A stretch of 64,000 nucleotides of DNA from positions 1,984,001 through 2,048,000 of the forward strand of contig NZ_SGXC01000001.1 in assembly GCF_004216695.1 (NCBI RefSeq), written 5' to 3'. Position numbers and translations under genes: made by a program. The notes below the pieces were generated by a model. The model was not told the DNA's origin, searched no databases, and saw only the letters and a list, made by a program, of their open reading frames with translations. Below, one piece after another: positions 1-9,976 of this stretch; the stretch's first letter is position 1, and each line of letters starts with the position of its first letter. The stretch comes from Pigmentiphaga kullae. Lineage in GTDB: Bacteria; Pseudomonadota; Gammaproteobacteria; Burkholderiales; Burkholderiaceae_B.

Positions 1-963
1 AGCCTGCAGGCCTTCGCCGCGGGCTTCGACGCCGCCATGGCCGGCCAGGAGACGGTGCTGCACGAGACCCCCGTGCGGCGCGAGGCGGCGGCCGTCGCGC
101 CGGCCGGGGCACCCGCGTCCACGGACCGCCTGCCCGCCGCCGTCGGCCCCCGGCTGGCGGCCGTGCACGAGCGCATGGCGCGCGAGTTCCCGGCCGAGTG
201 CCACGCGGTGCTGCGCGCCGGCCTGGTGCGCGCGGCGGACTACCAGGACGTGGCCTATGCCGGCGAGTACCTGGACCGGCTCGCTCCGCTGCTGGCCGCG
301 CTGCCGGACCGCAGCCCCGCCAGCGTGGAGGTCCTGTCCGAGACCGCACGCCACCTGGCCCTGTGGATGACCTACGAGGACGTGGCGCGGGTGGCCGACC
401 TGAAGACGCGCGGCACGCGCTTCGCCCGCGTGGCCGCCGAGGTGCGCCTGACGCCGGCGCAGCAACTGGACATCAATGAATTCATGCATCCCCGGCTGGA
501 GGAACTGGCCGACGCCATGCCCGCCTGGCTGGGGCGATGGATGATGCGCAGCGCCTTCGCGCGCGCCTGCATCATGCCTTTCACCCGCAAGGGCCGGGTG
601 GTGCGCACCAGTTCGCTGCGCGGCTTCCTGCTGTTGTACGCGGTGGCCGGGCTGCGCGGCATACGCCGCGGGTCGCTGCGCTACCAGGTCGAACGCGAAC
701 GCATGGCGCGATGGATGGATACCATCGTCTCGCTGGTTGCGGGCCAGCCGGCGCTGGCCGTGGAAGTGGCGCGCGCGCAGCGGCTGATCAAGGGCTACGG
801 CGACACCCACGTGCGCGGCTGGGGCAATTTCCAGCGCATCATGTCGGCGCTGCCGGCGCTGCGGCAGGCCGCCGACGGCCCCTCGCGCCTGCGGGTGCTG
901 GTCAAGGCGGCCCTGGCGGACGACAGCGGCCGCGCGCTGGAGGAAAGACTCGCGACCGTCTAG
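1..963 (+). CDS. iorB: Indolepyruvate oxidoreductase subunit beta, C-terminal part (5' truncated by window edge)
   Basis: The reading frame is open from base 1, so this is the 3' part of a longer gene; the ATG at 37 is internal. The visible 320 residues match the long C-terminal extension (DUF6537-type) found on the beta subunit of aromatic-amino-acid-derived 2-keto acid:acceptor oxidoreductases. Recognisable segments are YQDVAYAGEYLDRL, HLALWMTYEDVARVADLK and LIKGYGDTHVRGWGNF. In that family the enzyme oxidatively decarboxylates indolepyruvate or related aryl pyruvates to the acyl-CoA in the cytoplasm. The catalytic gamma/beta domain lies upstream and cannot be checked. Family assignment is by remembered motif similarity. 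Confidence 0.75.
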   Translation, partial: SLQAFAAGFDAAMAGQETVLHETPVRREAAAVAPAGAPASTDRLPAAVGPRLAAVHERMAREFPAECHAVLRAGLVRAADYQDVAYAGEYLDRLAPLLAALPDRSPASVEVLSETARHLALWMTYEDVARVADLKTRGTRFARVAAEVRLTPAQQLDINEFMHPRLEELADAMPAWLGRWMMRSAFARACIMPFTRKGRVVRTSSLRGFLLLYAVAGLRGIRRGSLRYQVERERMARWMDTIVSLVAGQPALAVEVARAQRLIKGYGDTHVRGWGNFQRIMSALPALRQAADGPSRLRVLVKAALADDSGRALEERLATV

Positions 964-2536
<1,573 letters not shown>

Positions 2537-2540
<4 letters not shown>

Positions 2541-3853
2541 GCTGGCAGATCGCGGCCTGGATCCTGCTGGGCGGATCCACGGTGTTGCTGTTCATCGGCA
2601 TGCCCGTGGCGCTGACCTTCATTTCCATCAACATCATCGGCGCATGGCTGTACATGGGGGGCGAGATCGGGCTGATGCAGCTCGCCCGCAACAGCGTCAG
2701 TTCGGTGGCGGCCTTCTCGCTCACGCCCATCCCGCTGTTCGTGCTGATGGGCGAGGTGCTGTTCCACACCGGCCTGGCGCTCAAGGTCATCGACGGCATC
2801 GAACGCCTGATCACGCGCGTGCCGGGACGCCTGGCCGTGGTCGCGGTGGTGGCCGGAACGGTGTTCTCGGCCATTTCCGGATCGACCATCGCCACCACCG
2901 CCATGCTGGGATCGCTGATGCTGCCCGTCATGCTGTCGCGCGGCTACCATCCGCGCATCGCGACCGGGCCCATCATGGCCATCGGCGCGGTGGACATGCT
3001 GATCCCGCCCTCGGCGCTGACCGTGCTGCTGGGCTCGCTGTCGGGCATCTCCATCTCCAAGCTGCTGATAGGCGGGGTGATGCCGGGGATCATCCTGTCG
3101 GTGGCCTTCGTGCTGTGGATCGTGGTGCGGGTGCGCATCACGCCGTCCTGGGCGCCGGCGTCCGACACGGGCGAGCGGCGCACCGGCTGGGATCGGTGGA
3201 ACCTGTTCGTGGCCTACGTGCTGCCCACGCTGTCCATCTTCGGCGTCGTGGTGGGCGCGCTGGCGGCGGGGTGGGCCACGCCCACCGAATGCGCGGCGCT
3301 GGGGTCCTTCGCCACCATGCTGCTGGCCGCGCTCTACCGGCGCCTGACCTGGGAGGCCGTGGTCAAGTCGCTCAAGGGAACGGCCGCCATCTCGGGCATG
3401 ATCCTGTTCATCATCCTGGGGGCCACGACCTTCGCCCAGATCCTGTCGTTCTCGGGCGCGAGCAACGGCCTGGTGGAGACGATCACCGGCCACGGCCTGT
3501 CCACCGGCATGATCGTGCTGGGCATGATGCTGATGCTGATCTTCCTGGGCATCTTCGTGGACCAGATCAGCATGATGATGATCACGCTGCCCATCTTCAT
3601 GCCCATCGTCGGGGTGCTGGGCATCGATCCGGTGTGGTTCGGCGTCATGTTCCTGATCTGCATGCAGCTCGGCCTGCTCCTGCCGCCGCACGGCCTGCTG
3701 CTGATGACCATGCGCGGGGTGGCGCCGCCGTCGGTGTCCATGGGCACGATCTTCATCGCGGTGGTGCCCTACGTGGTCATGAGCCTGCTGCTGCTGGGCG
3801 CGGTGTTCTTCCTGCCGGGCATCGCCACCTGGCTGCCGAAGATGATTGGCTAG
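2537..3853 (+). CDS. TRAP transporter large permease (DctM family)
   Basis: This 438-residue polytopic membrane protein, about 12 hydrophobic helices, is the translocating subunit of the TRAP transporter. DctM signatures include GMPVALTF, SGSTIATTAMLGSLMLP, GAVDMLIPPSALTVLLG, GWATPTECAALGSF and LGIFVDQISMMMITLPIFMP. The frame stays open far upstream, but the ATG at 2537 is chosen because it gives the family N-terminus (MSWQIAAWILLGGS) and overlaps the dctQ-like stop. It is the last gene of the operon; a long non-coding stretch follows. Confidence 0.93.
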
Positions 3854-4421
3854 CCTGGGCTGAATCGACATTCATGGCATGCAGATGGTCGACCTCAAGG
3901 ACAGGGATCGGGTTCTTGAACCGTCCTTGACCGGTGGGGTGGGGCGGCCCGCGGTGGGGCGCAGCGAAGCCGGTCCCGCTGCGCGGGACTTCCCGGAGTT
4001 GGCGCGGTTGGCGGGGCGGGCGTGAACTCGCGCGGGGACAGTCCCCCGGACTGTCCCTAAGGCCGCGCTCAGACATGCACGCCCTTGCTTCCCCGCCAAC
4101 CGCGCCAACTCCGGCGGCTCCGAATGCGCCCCACCGCGGGCCGCCCCACCCCACCGATCAAGGACTACCGACGGTGATGAGAGTTCTCTATCCCATTCAA
4201 GAAGAGAAGACCGACCGCACTGAAGCCCGCGGATCTGCGTGGTCAACGGTGCCCCGGACAAGACCGGGTAAAGAACATGAATGTCGATTCCGCCCAAAAT
4301 TGAATGTGATTTGCATCAAAAATGGGATGATGAGTTCCAGCCATGTGGCTATGCCCGGCCCGGGCTAATCCTTACCATCGCTTCCGTCGCCCCAAGTTCG
4401 CGAGGCGCATTGGAGAAAACG
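3854..4421. other. 568-bp intergenic region with palindromic element
   Basis: No convincing gene is present. The left half is the large interrupted palindrome at 3925-4163. The right half (4164-4421) is visibly lower in GC and should hold the promoter of the dioxygenase operon. I did not find a convincing -35/-10 pair; a weak TTGAAT with TGGGAT 17 bp downstream lies around 4300-4328. GGAGA at 4412-4416 is the likely ribosome-binding site for the ATG at 4422. Confidence 0.6.
3925..4163. repeat. Large interrupted palindrome, dispersed repeat copy 1
   Basis: The outer arms at 3925-3962 and 4126-4163 are reverse complements over 37 of 38 bases. Inner arms at 3993-4016 and 4091-4114 pair over 24 of 24 bases. 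A third hairpin, GGGACAGTCC/GGACTGTCCC, sits in the loop at 4035-4057. The left side carries a 26-bp block (3959-3984) that recurs, inverted and identical, at 27587-27612. Spurious ORFs arise on both strands because of the symmetry. It may be a non-autonomous mobile element or REP-like unit; no transposase is nearby. Confidence 0.8.
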
Positions 4422-5675
4422 ATGGAGGCAGCAGAGGCGCTGGTCGACTGGCCCAGCGAAGGCATCACCCGGGTGCCGTTCCAGGTCTTTTCCGACCAGG
4501 AGGTCTACGACCGGGAACAGCAGCGGATCTTCCGCGGCCCGGTCTGGCAGTTTCTTTGCATCGAACAGGACATTCCCGAGCCCGGCGACGTGGTCACGTC
4601 CTGGATGGGCGAGACGCCGGTGATCGTCGCGCGCGACCACGACGGCCAGGTCAACGCCATGGTCAACCGCTGCGCCCACAAGGGCGCGCTGGTCGCGTTG
4701 AAAAGCAAGGACAAGGTCAAAAACCTGACCTGTGTCTACCATGCGTGGTCGTACCGGCTGGACGGCCGGCTGCGGTCCATCGCCTTCCAGAATGGCGTCA
4801 ACGGCAAGGGCGGCATGCCGGAGGATTTCGACGTCGAGGCCCACCGGCTGCAACCGGTGCGCGTCCAGGTCTTCTGCGGGCTGGTGTTCGGCACGCTGTC
4901 GGACGAGACGCCGCCGCTGGACGAGTTCCTGGGCCCGCGCATGGGCGCCTTCATCCAGCGCAACTTCGGCCGGCCGCTGAAGGTGCTGGGCCGGCACAGC
5001 CAGATCATCCACAACAACTGGAAGCTGTATGCCGAGAACGTGCGGGATTCCTATCACGCGACGCTGCTGCATACCTTCTACACCACGTTCAAGGTCAACC
5101 GGCTGGACATGGACGGAGGCATCATCCTGTCCGACCGCAAGTGGCACCACATCAGCTATTCCAAGCGCGCCACCTTCAACCTCGACAAGGAGTACCTGAC
5201 GGCCGAGGTGCACTCCGCCAAGTACGGCGCCAAGCACGGCGAATCGGCGCTGGAAGGCCCCGAACTGCTGGACGCCTGGGAGGAGTTCGACGACGGCATC
5301 ACCCACAGCATCCAGACCGTGTTCCCCAACGTGGTGTTCCAGTTCACGCTCAATTCCCTGGCCATCCGCTTCTTCGTGCCGCAGGGCGTGGACAAGACCG
5401 AGCTGAAATGGATATTCCTGGGCTACGAGCGCGACACGCCCGAACAGTCGAAGATGCGCATCATGCAGTCCAACCTGACCGGCGCGGCCGGCCTGGTGGC
5501 GCTGGAGGACGGCTGCATCAACGAGTTCGTGCAGCGCGGCACGGTGGGGTCGGGCCGGCGCGCGGCGTTCATCGAGATGGGCGGCCGCGTGGCCGAGTCG
5601 AACGAGTCGTCGCGCGCCACCGAGGCTTCCGTGCGGGGGTTCTGGCACGGCTATCGCGACATCATGGGATTCTGA
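4422..5675 (+). CDS. Rieske non-heme iron aromatic ring-hydroxylating dioxygenase, alpha subunit (TphA2-like)
   Basis: This 417-residue oxygenase large subunit should dihydroxylate an aromatic carboxylate. Rieske [2Fe-2S] ligands are C84-x-H86 and C104-x2-H107. The mononuclear-iron site is D209/H212/H217 in ENVRDSYHATLLH, with D363 a likely third ligand. Stretches such as ITRVPF, EQQRIFRGPVW, NGVNGKGGMP and TEASVRGFWHGYR resemble terephthalate 1,2-dioxygenase TphA2 more than other subfamilies, from memory of that family. The frame extends upstream to 4281, but 4422 has a ribosome-binding site and gives the family N-terminus. No electron-transfer component is encoded nearby. Confidence 0.88.
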   Translation: MEAAEALVDWPSEGITRVPFQVFSDQEVYDREQQRIFRGPVWQFLCIEQDIPEPGDVVTSWMGETPVIVARDHDGQVNAMVNRCAHKGALVALKSKDKVKNLTCVYHAWSYRLDGRLRSIAFQNGVNGKGGMPEDFDVEAHRLQPVRVQVFCGLVFGTLSDETPPLDEFLGPRMGAFIQRNFGRPLKVLGRHSQIIHNNWKLYAENVRDSYHATLLHTFYTTFKVNRLDMDGGIILSDRKWHHISYSKRATFNLDKEYLTAEVHSAKYGAKHGESALEGPELLDAWEEFDDGITHSIQTVFPNVVFQFTLNSLAIRFFVPQGVDKTELKWIFLGYERDTPEQSKMRIMQSNLTGAAGLVALEDGCINEFVQRGTVGSGRRAAFIEMGGRVAESNESSRATEASVRGFWHGYRDIMGF

Positions 5676-5688
5676 CGGAACGCTGATC

Positions 5689-6195
5689 ATGCAGACCACC
5701 ATACGCACTTCTTCTTCCCCCGCCGTGCGCGAGGACGTCCAGGCCGCGATCGGCAGGCTGATGGCCGACTACGCCCACGCGCTGGACGACGACGAGCTGG
5801 AGTCCTGGCCGGACTTCTTCACCGACGACGGCACCTACCGGCTGACCACGCGCGAGAACGTCGCGGCCGGCCTGCCGGTGGGCATCATCCATTGCGAGGG
5901 GCGCGGCATGCTGCGCGATCGGGTCGCGGCGCTGCGTACCGCCAACATCTTCGAGCCGCACTGCTACACGCACGTGCTGGGTCCCAGCCGCATCGCCGCG
6001 GTGGGCGACGGCAGCTGGCGCGTGCGCTCGAATTTCAGCGTCTATCGCACGTTCGAGACCGGCGAGTCCCGGCTGTACGGGGTCGGCAAGTACCTGGACA
6101 TCGTCCATGCCCAGGGCGACGGACCCCGCCTGCGGGAGCGCGTGGTCGTGCTGGATTCGCGCTGCGTCGACGTGCTGACCGTCATTCCACTATAA
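5689..6195 (+). CDS. Aromatic ring-hydroxylating dioxygenase, beta subunit (TphA3-like)
   Basis: This 168-residue small subunit has the SnoaL/NTF2-like fold expected for dioxygenase beta subunits. Visible family features are YAHALDDDELESWPDFFTDD near the N-terminus, RVAALRTANIFEPHCYTHVLG in the middle and RLRERVVVLDSRCVDVL at the end. It follows the alpha subunit by 13 bp, so the two are coexpressed and presumably form an alpha3beta3 oxygenase. Beta subunits are structural and influence substrate choice. The resemblance to terephthalate dioxygenase small subunit is from remembered sequence, not a search. Confidence 0.85.
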   Translation: MQTTIRTSSSPAVREDVQAAIGRLMADYAHALDDDELESWPDFFTDDGTYRLTTRENVAAGLPVGIIHCEGRGMLRDRVAALRTANIFEPHCYTHVLGPSRIAAVGDGSWRVRSNFSVYRTFETGESRLYGVGKYLDIVHAQGDGPRLRERVVVLDSRCVDVLTVIPL

Positions 6196-6226
6196 CGGGC
6201 GCGCCGCGCACCGGAGGAGACACATC

Positions 6227-7201
6227 ATGAAGAAAAGCCTGAGGGCCGCCGGCCTGGCCGCCGCGGCATGGACCGCCTGTATCGCCTCGGCGCAGGCGGC
6301 CGACGACACCGATTGGCCGCGGCATGCCGTGCGGCTGATCGTGCCCTACGCGCCGGGCGGCATCGCCGACCAGATGGCGCGCATCACGGCCGAGGCGTTG
6401 CAGGCCGCGTTCAACCAGCCCTTCGTCGTCGAGAACAAGCCGGGCGCCAGCGGCAGCCTGGCGACGTCGTACGTGGCCAAGAGCAAGCCCGACGGCTATA
6501 CGCTGCTGGTGGGCCTGGCCGCGCCCCAGACCCTGAACCAGTTCATCTACAAGCTCGACTACCACGGGCTGAACGATTTCGCGCCGGTGGCGCTGCTCAA
6601 CACCAATCCGCTGATCCTGGCGGTGCATCCCACGCTGCCGGTCAAGACGGTGGGCGACGTGATCGCCTATGCGCGCAAGTATCCCGGCAAGCTGAACTTC
6701 GGCGGCGCCGGCGGCCTGACGCAGTTCGCGGGCGAGGTCTTCAAGTACGACACCAAGACCGACATGGTGCACGTGCCCTACCGGGGCGGCGCGCCGGCCG
6801 TGGCGGCCGCCGTGGCCGGCGACGTACAGATGACCTTCGCCAACTACTCCGACGTGCAGCCCTGGATCGAGTCCGGCCGGCTGCGCGCAATCGCCATCAC
6901 CAGTCCCAAGCGCTATCCGCGCAACCCCGACCTGCCCACCATCGCCGAATCGGGCGTGCCGGGCTTCGGCATGGACGGCTGGACGGGCCTGCTGGCGCCT
7001 GCCGGAACGCCGCCCGCCATCGTCCGGAAGATATCGGCGGTGGTGCGCAAGGCGCTGAACGAACCCGCCATGAAAGACAAGCTCGAAGCCATGGGCAGCC
7101 CGCCCGGGGACATGTCGCCGGAGGAGTTCCGGACCTTCATGGCTGGCGAGATCAAGCGTTGGCAAGGCTTCGTGGCCGAATCCGGCATCAAGGTGGAATA
7201 G
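6227..7201 (+). CDS. Bug-family periplasmic receptor (tripartite tricarboxylate transporter type)
   Basis: This 324-residue protein has a signal peptide ending ASAQAAD and the Bug/TctC pattern: AVRLIVPYAPGGIADQMAR, NKPGASGSLATSYVAKSKPDGYTLL, VPYRGGAPAVAAAVAGDVQM and a C-terminal LPTIAESGVPGF. It binds a carboxylate in the periplasm. The known terephthalate receptor TphC belongs to the same family, so its place directly after the oxygenase subunits suggests it binds the oxygenase substrate. No TctA/TctB-type membrane subunits are encoded here, as is usual for orphan Bug genes in Bordetella-like genomes. A ribosome-binding site (GGAGG) precedes the ATG. Confidence 0.92.
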   Translation: MKKSLRAAGLAAAAWTACIASAQAADDTDWPRHAVRLIVPYAPGGIADQMARITAEALQAAFNQPFVVENKPGASGSLATSYVAKSKPDGYTLLVGLAAPQTLNQFIYKLDYHGLNDFAPVALLNTNPLILAVHPTLPVKTVGDVIAYARKYPGKLNFGGAGGLTQFAGEVFKYDTKTDMVHVPYRGGAPAVAAAVAGDVQMTFANYSDVQPWIESGRLRAIAITSPKRYPRNPDLPTIAESGVPGFGMDGWTGLLAPAGTPPAIVRKISAVVRKALNEPAMKDKLEAMGSPPGDMSPEEFRTFMAGEIKRWQGFVAESGIKVE

Positions 7202-7203
7202 AC

Positions 7204-8103
7204 ATGGCCAACGAGCGTGAAACGGCCGCGCCGCCGTCCGGACCGCTGATCGCCGCCGCCGACCTGGCCCGCCTGGCCGGCGGCGCGGGGGTGGTCATCC
7301 TGGATTGCACCAGCCACCTGCCCACGGAGCGGCGCGACGCGCGCCGCGAGTTCGAGGCGGCGCACATTCCAGGCGCGCGTTTCGTGGACCTGGCCGAGAT
7401 CAGCGATCCGGCGTCCGGCCTGCCCACGATGCTGCCCCCGGCGGCGCAGTTCGAGGCCGTCATGCGCGGGCTGGGCATCCAGGCGGGGGATCTGGTCGTG
7501 GTCTACGACGTCCATGGCATCAGGACCGCGCCGCGCCTGTGGTGGATGTTCCGGGGCTACGGCCACGAGCGGGTGGCGGTGCTGGACGGCGGGTTGCCCG
7601 CGTGGCGGGCGGCCGGCGGCGCGGTGGCCTCGGGCCCGGCCGCGCCCGCGCGGGAAGGGGGATGGCGCGCGATGCGCGAGCATGACGCGGTAGCCGATGC
7701 CGCCGCGACGCGCGCCGCCGCGGCGCACGCTTCGTCCCAGGTGGTGGACGCGCGCAGCGCCGAGCGCTTCCGGGGCCTGGCGCCCGAGCCGCGGCCGGGG
7801 CTGCGGGCCGGCCACATCCCGGGCAGCGTCAACCTGCCCTACGAGCAACTGCTCGATCCGGTCTCGCACGCCTATCTGCCGGACGACCGGCTGGCCGAGG
7901 TCATGCGGGCGCATGGGCTGGAGCTGGGGCGCGGTACGAGCTTCGTCTGCTCCTGCGGCTCCGGGGTGTCGGCCTGCGTGCTGGCGCTGGCCCTGCACAA
8001 GCTGGGCGAAGGCGACGTGCGGGTCTACGACGGCTCCTGGACCCAATGGGGCAGCGATGCGGCCCTGCCGGTCGAGACCGGGACGGGCATGCCTGTGTCC
8101 TGA
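7204..8103 (+). CDS. Two-domain rhodanese-like sulfurtransferase (SseA type)
   Basis: This 299-residue cytoplasmic protein has two rhodanese modules. The N-terminal one has VILDCTSHLP and AHIPGARFVDLAEISDP but no active cysteine. The C-terminal one has VVDARSAERFRG, GHIPGSVNLPYEQLL and the catalytic loop CSCGSGVSA, which fits the CG(S/T)GV(T/S) loop of 3-mercaptopyruvate sulfurtransferases. The frame is open much further upstream (to 6268), but the ATG at 7204 directly after the Bug gene gives the correct domain start. A role in Fe-S supply or repair for the neighbouring Rieske oxygenase is possible but only inferred. Confidence 0.87.
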   Translation: MANERETAAPPSGPLIAAADLARLAGGAGVVILDCTSHLPTERRDARREFEAAHIPGARFVDLAEISDPASGLPTMLPPAAQFEAVMRGLGIQAGDLVVVYDVHGIRTAPRLWWMFRGYGHERVAVLDGGLPAWRAAGGAVASGPAAPAREGGWRAMREHDAVADAAATRAAAAHASSQVVDARSAERFRGLAPEPRPGLRAGHIPGSVNLPYEQLLDPVSHAYLPDDRLAEVMRAHGLELGRGTSFVCSCGSGVSACVLALALHKLGEGDVRVYDGSWTQWGSDAALPVETGTGMPVS

Positions 8104-8154
8104 AGCGCGCCAGGCGTCTATGATGCCGGGTACTTCAACAGAGGAGATGCGGTG

Positions 8155-8946
8155 ATGAACGCGCAGGGCAAGTTCGATGCGGGATCGGGCCTTTACTACA
8201 CGGCGCAGGGGCCGTCGGCGGGCGAGGCGGTGCTGCTGGTCCATTCGATCATGTCCGACGGGGCCAGCTGGGCGCGGCAGTCGGCCTGGCTGGCACGCAC
8301 GTACCGGGTGATCGCCATCGACCTGCCGGGCCACGGCCAGGCGCCCGTCGCCGGCGAGGTGACGCTGTCAGGCCTGGCCGATGCGGTTACGCGGCTGGCG
8401 GACACGCTCGGCTTCGCGCGCTTCCATTTCATGGGGGTATCGCTGGGCGCCATGATCGGATTCGACCTGGCCACGCGCCATGCGGACCGGCTGGCCAGCC
8501 TGGTGGCCTGCGATGCGCCGTCCAGCACGCCGGACAACTACGCGGCGCTGTGGGACGAGCGGATCGCGCGCGCCCGGCGCGAGGGCATGGCGGCGCTGGT
8601 GGACGAGACCCTGGCGCGTTGGTTCACGCCGCCCACGCTGGCGGGGGAACCGGCCCTGGTCGCGCAGGTCCGCGAGCAGATCCTGAAGACGCCGGTCGAG
8701 GGCTATGCGCATTGCGCGCGGGCGATCAGCCGCTTCGACTATCGCGACGGGCTGGCGCGCAGCCCGGTCAGGGCGACGCTGACGGCGGGCGAGGCCGACG
8801 GGGTCATCGTGCCGGCCATGCGCGAGCAGGCGCGGGCGATGCCGCATGCCCAGTGGGTGGAGATCCCCGGCGCCGGCCACCTGCCCCAGCTCGAGAACCC
8901 GGCCGCCTTCGAGGCCATGATGGCGGGGCACTTCGGCAAGGCGTAG
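8155..8946 (+). CDS. Alpha/beta hydrolase, 3-oxoadipate enol-lactonase-like
   Basis: This 263-residue alpha/beta-hydrolase resembles PcaD-type enol-lactonases. The oxyanion region is VLLVHSIMSDGASW, the nucleophile elbow is FMGVSLGAMIG (serine), an acid residue lies in TAGEADGVI, and the catalytic histidine is in IPGAGHLPQLENP. It could hydrolyse a lactone or ester in the aromatic pathway. A GTG at 8152 is also in frame, but the ATG at 8155 lies eight bases after GAGGAG (8141-8146) and is preferred. Its stop is 4 bp from the convergent LysR gene. It is much too short for an MHETase. Confidence 0.85.
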   Translation: MNAQGKFDAGSGLYYTAQGPSAGEAVLLVHSIMSDGASWARQSAWLARTYRVIAIDLPGHGQAPVAGEVTLSGLADAVTRLADTLGFARFHFMGVSLGAMIGFDLATRHADRLASLVACDAPSSTPDNYAALWDERIARARREGMAALVDETLARWFTPPTLAGEPALVAQVREQILKTPVEGYAHCARAISRFDYRDGLARSPVRATLTAGEADGVIVPAMREQARAMPHAQWVEIPGAGHLPQLENPAAFEAMMAGHFGKA

Positions 8947-8950
8947 GGCT

Positions 8951-9853
8951 TTACGCGTCCTGCGATTTGCGGATGGCGTCCGCCAGGTACTTGAGCATTG
9001 CCCGGGTGGCGCGGGGCACGCTGGTGCGCGAGACGATGTAGGCGTTGAGCGGCAGGCGTGGCTCCCACTCGGGCACGATGCGCTTGAGGCGCCCGCCCGG
9101 CACGTAGTCGCGGCCCAGGATCTCCGGGATCAGCCCGACGCCGGTTCCGCACGAGACCATCTCGCGCAGCAGCCGGATGCTGTTCACGCGCGCCCGCACC
9201 CGGCCCAGCGCCGAGCGCCCCGCGCCCGACGGCACGGTGTTCCACAGGCTTTGCCCGGATTGCAGCTCGGTCACCACCCAGTCGAGCGCGGGCAGCGTGG
9301 CCAGGGATATGGGCTGCGGCAGGCCGGCCTCATAGGTGGGGCTGCAATAGAGCCCGTAGCGGATCTCGCCCAGCTTGCGCACCGTCAGCCGCGACGGCTT
9401 GGGTTCGCCGAAGGCGATCAGGATGTCCACGCCTTCGCCGATCAGGTCGATGGGACGCGTGGTGGTGTCGACCACGATCTGCAGGTCGTTGTGTTCCAGG
9501 GCGAATTCCGAGATGGCCTGGCCCAGCCAAGCGGTGCCGAACTCGATGGGCATTGCGACGTGGAGCGTGCCGGACATGCTGGTGGCGCTGCGGGCGATCT
9601 TGCGCGCGATGCTGTCCCGGGCACGCGCGATGTCGGCGCATTCCTGCAGCAGGTCCAGGCCCAGCGCGGTGGGCGAGACCTTGCGCGTATTGCGTTTGAG
9701 CAGCATCGCGCCGCAGCTTTTCTCCAGCGCGATCAGGCGGCGGCTGAGCGTGGCGCGCGGCACGCCCAGCTTGTTCGCGGCCGACGTGAGCGAGCCGCTT
9801 TCCACCACGGATTGGAACAGCATCAGATCGTCGAGATCGAGTGACAGCTGCAT
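8951..9853 (-). CDS. LysR-family transcriptional regulator
   Basis: This 300-residue regulator has an N-terminal winged helix-turn-helix (about residues 8-66, with SGSLTSAANKLGVPRATLSRRL) and a periplasmic-binding-like effector domain. It lies convergent to the dioxygenase cluster and divergent from the CHAT/TPS genes. Control of the catabolic cluster is the more usual arrangement by function, while the shared upstream region would put it next to the CHAT promoter; the sequence does not decide. A short palindrome at 9883-9897 just upstream of its start is a candidate binding site. Confidence 0.92.
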   Translation of the reverse strand: MQLSLDLDDLMLFQSVVESGSLTSAANKLGVPRATLSRRLIALEKSCGAMLLKRNTRKVSPTALGLDLLQECADIARARDSIARKIARSATSMSGTLHVAMPIEFGTAWLGQAISEFALEHNDLQIVVDTTTRPIDLIGEGVDILIAFGEPKPSRLTVRKLGEIRYGLYCSPTYEAGLPQPISLATLPALDWVVTELQSGQSLWNTVPSGAGRSALGRVRARVNSIRLLREMVSCGTGVGLIPEILGRDYVPGGRLKRIVPEWEPRLPLNAYIVSRTSVPRATRAMLKYLADAIRKSQDA

Positions 9854-9882
9854 GACGCGGCCTTACCCCTTTAGCGCTATGT

Positions 9883-9897
9883 CCTATTGCGTATAGG
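9883..9897. promoter_or_regulatory. Palindrome in LysR/CHAT divergent region, candidate LysR operator
   Basis: CCTAT and ATAGG flank a 5-bp spacer (TGCGT), 30 bp upstream of the LysR start and about 80 bp before the CHAT gene. LysR sites are usually interrupted dyads with T and A at the arms, so this is a reasonable candidate for autoregulation. Nothing else confirms it. Confidence 0.35.
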
Positions 9898-9976
9898 CAT
9901 GTTAGCGCACGCTACCTAGACTTCGTTCCTATATCCATGGCGGGAGCTGCCCGCTGCGAACGTGGAGCACGACAGC

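Noticed and set aside
3777-4368. Frames on both strands beginning MGWGGPRWGA
   Set aside because: Both are produced by the palindromic repeat at 3925-4163, which reads alike on each strand. They have no ribosome-binding site and no domain.
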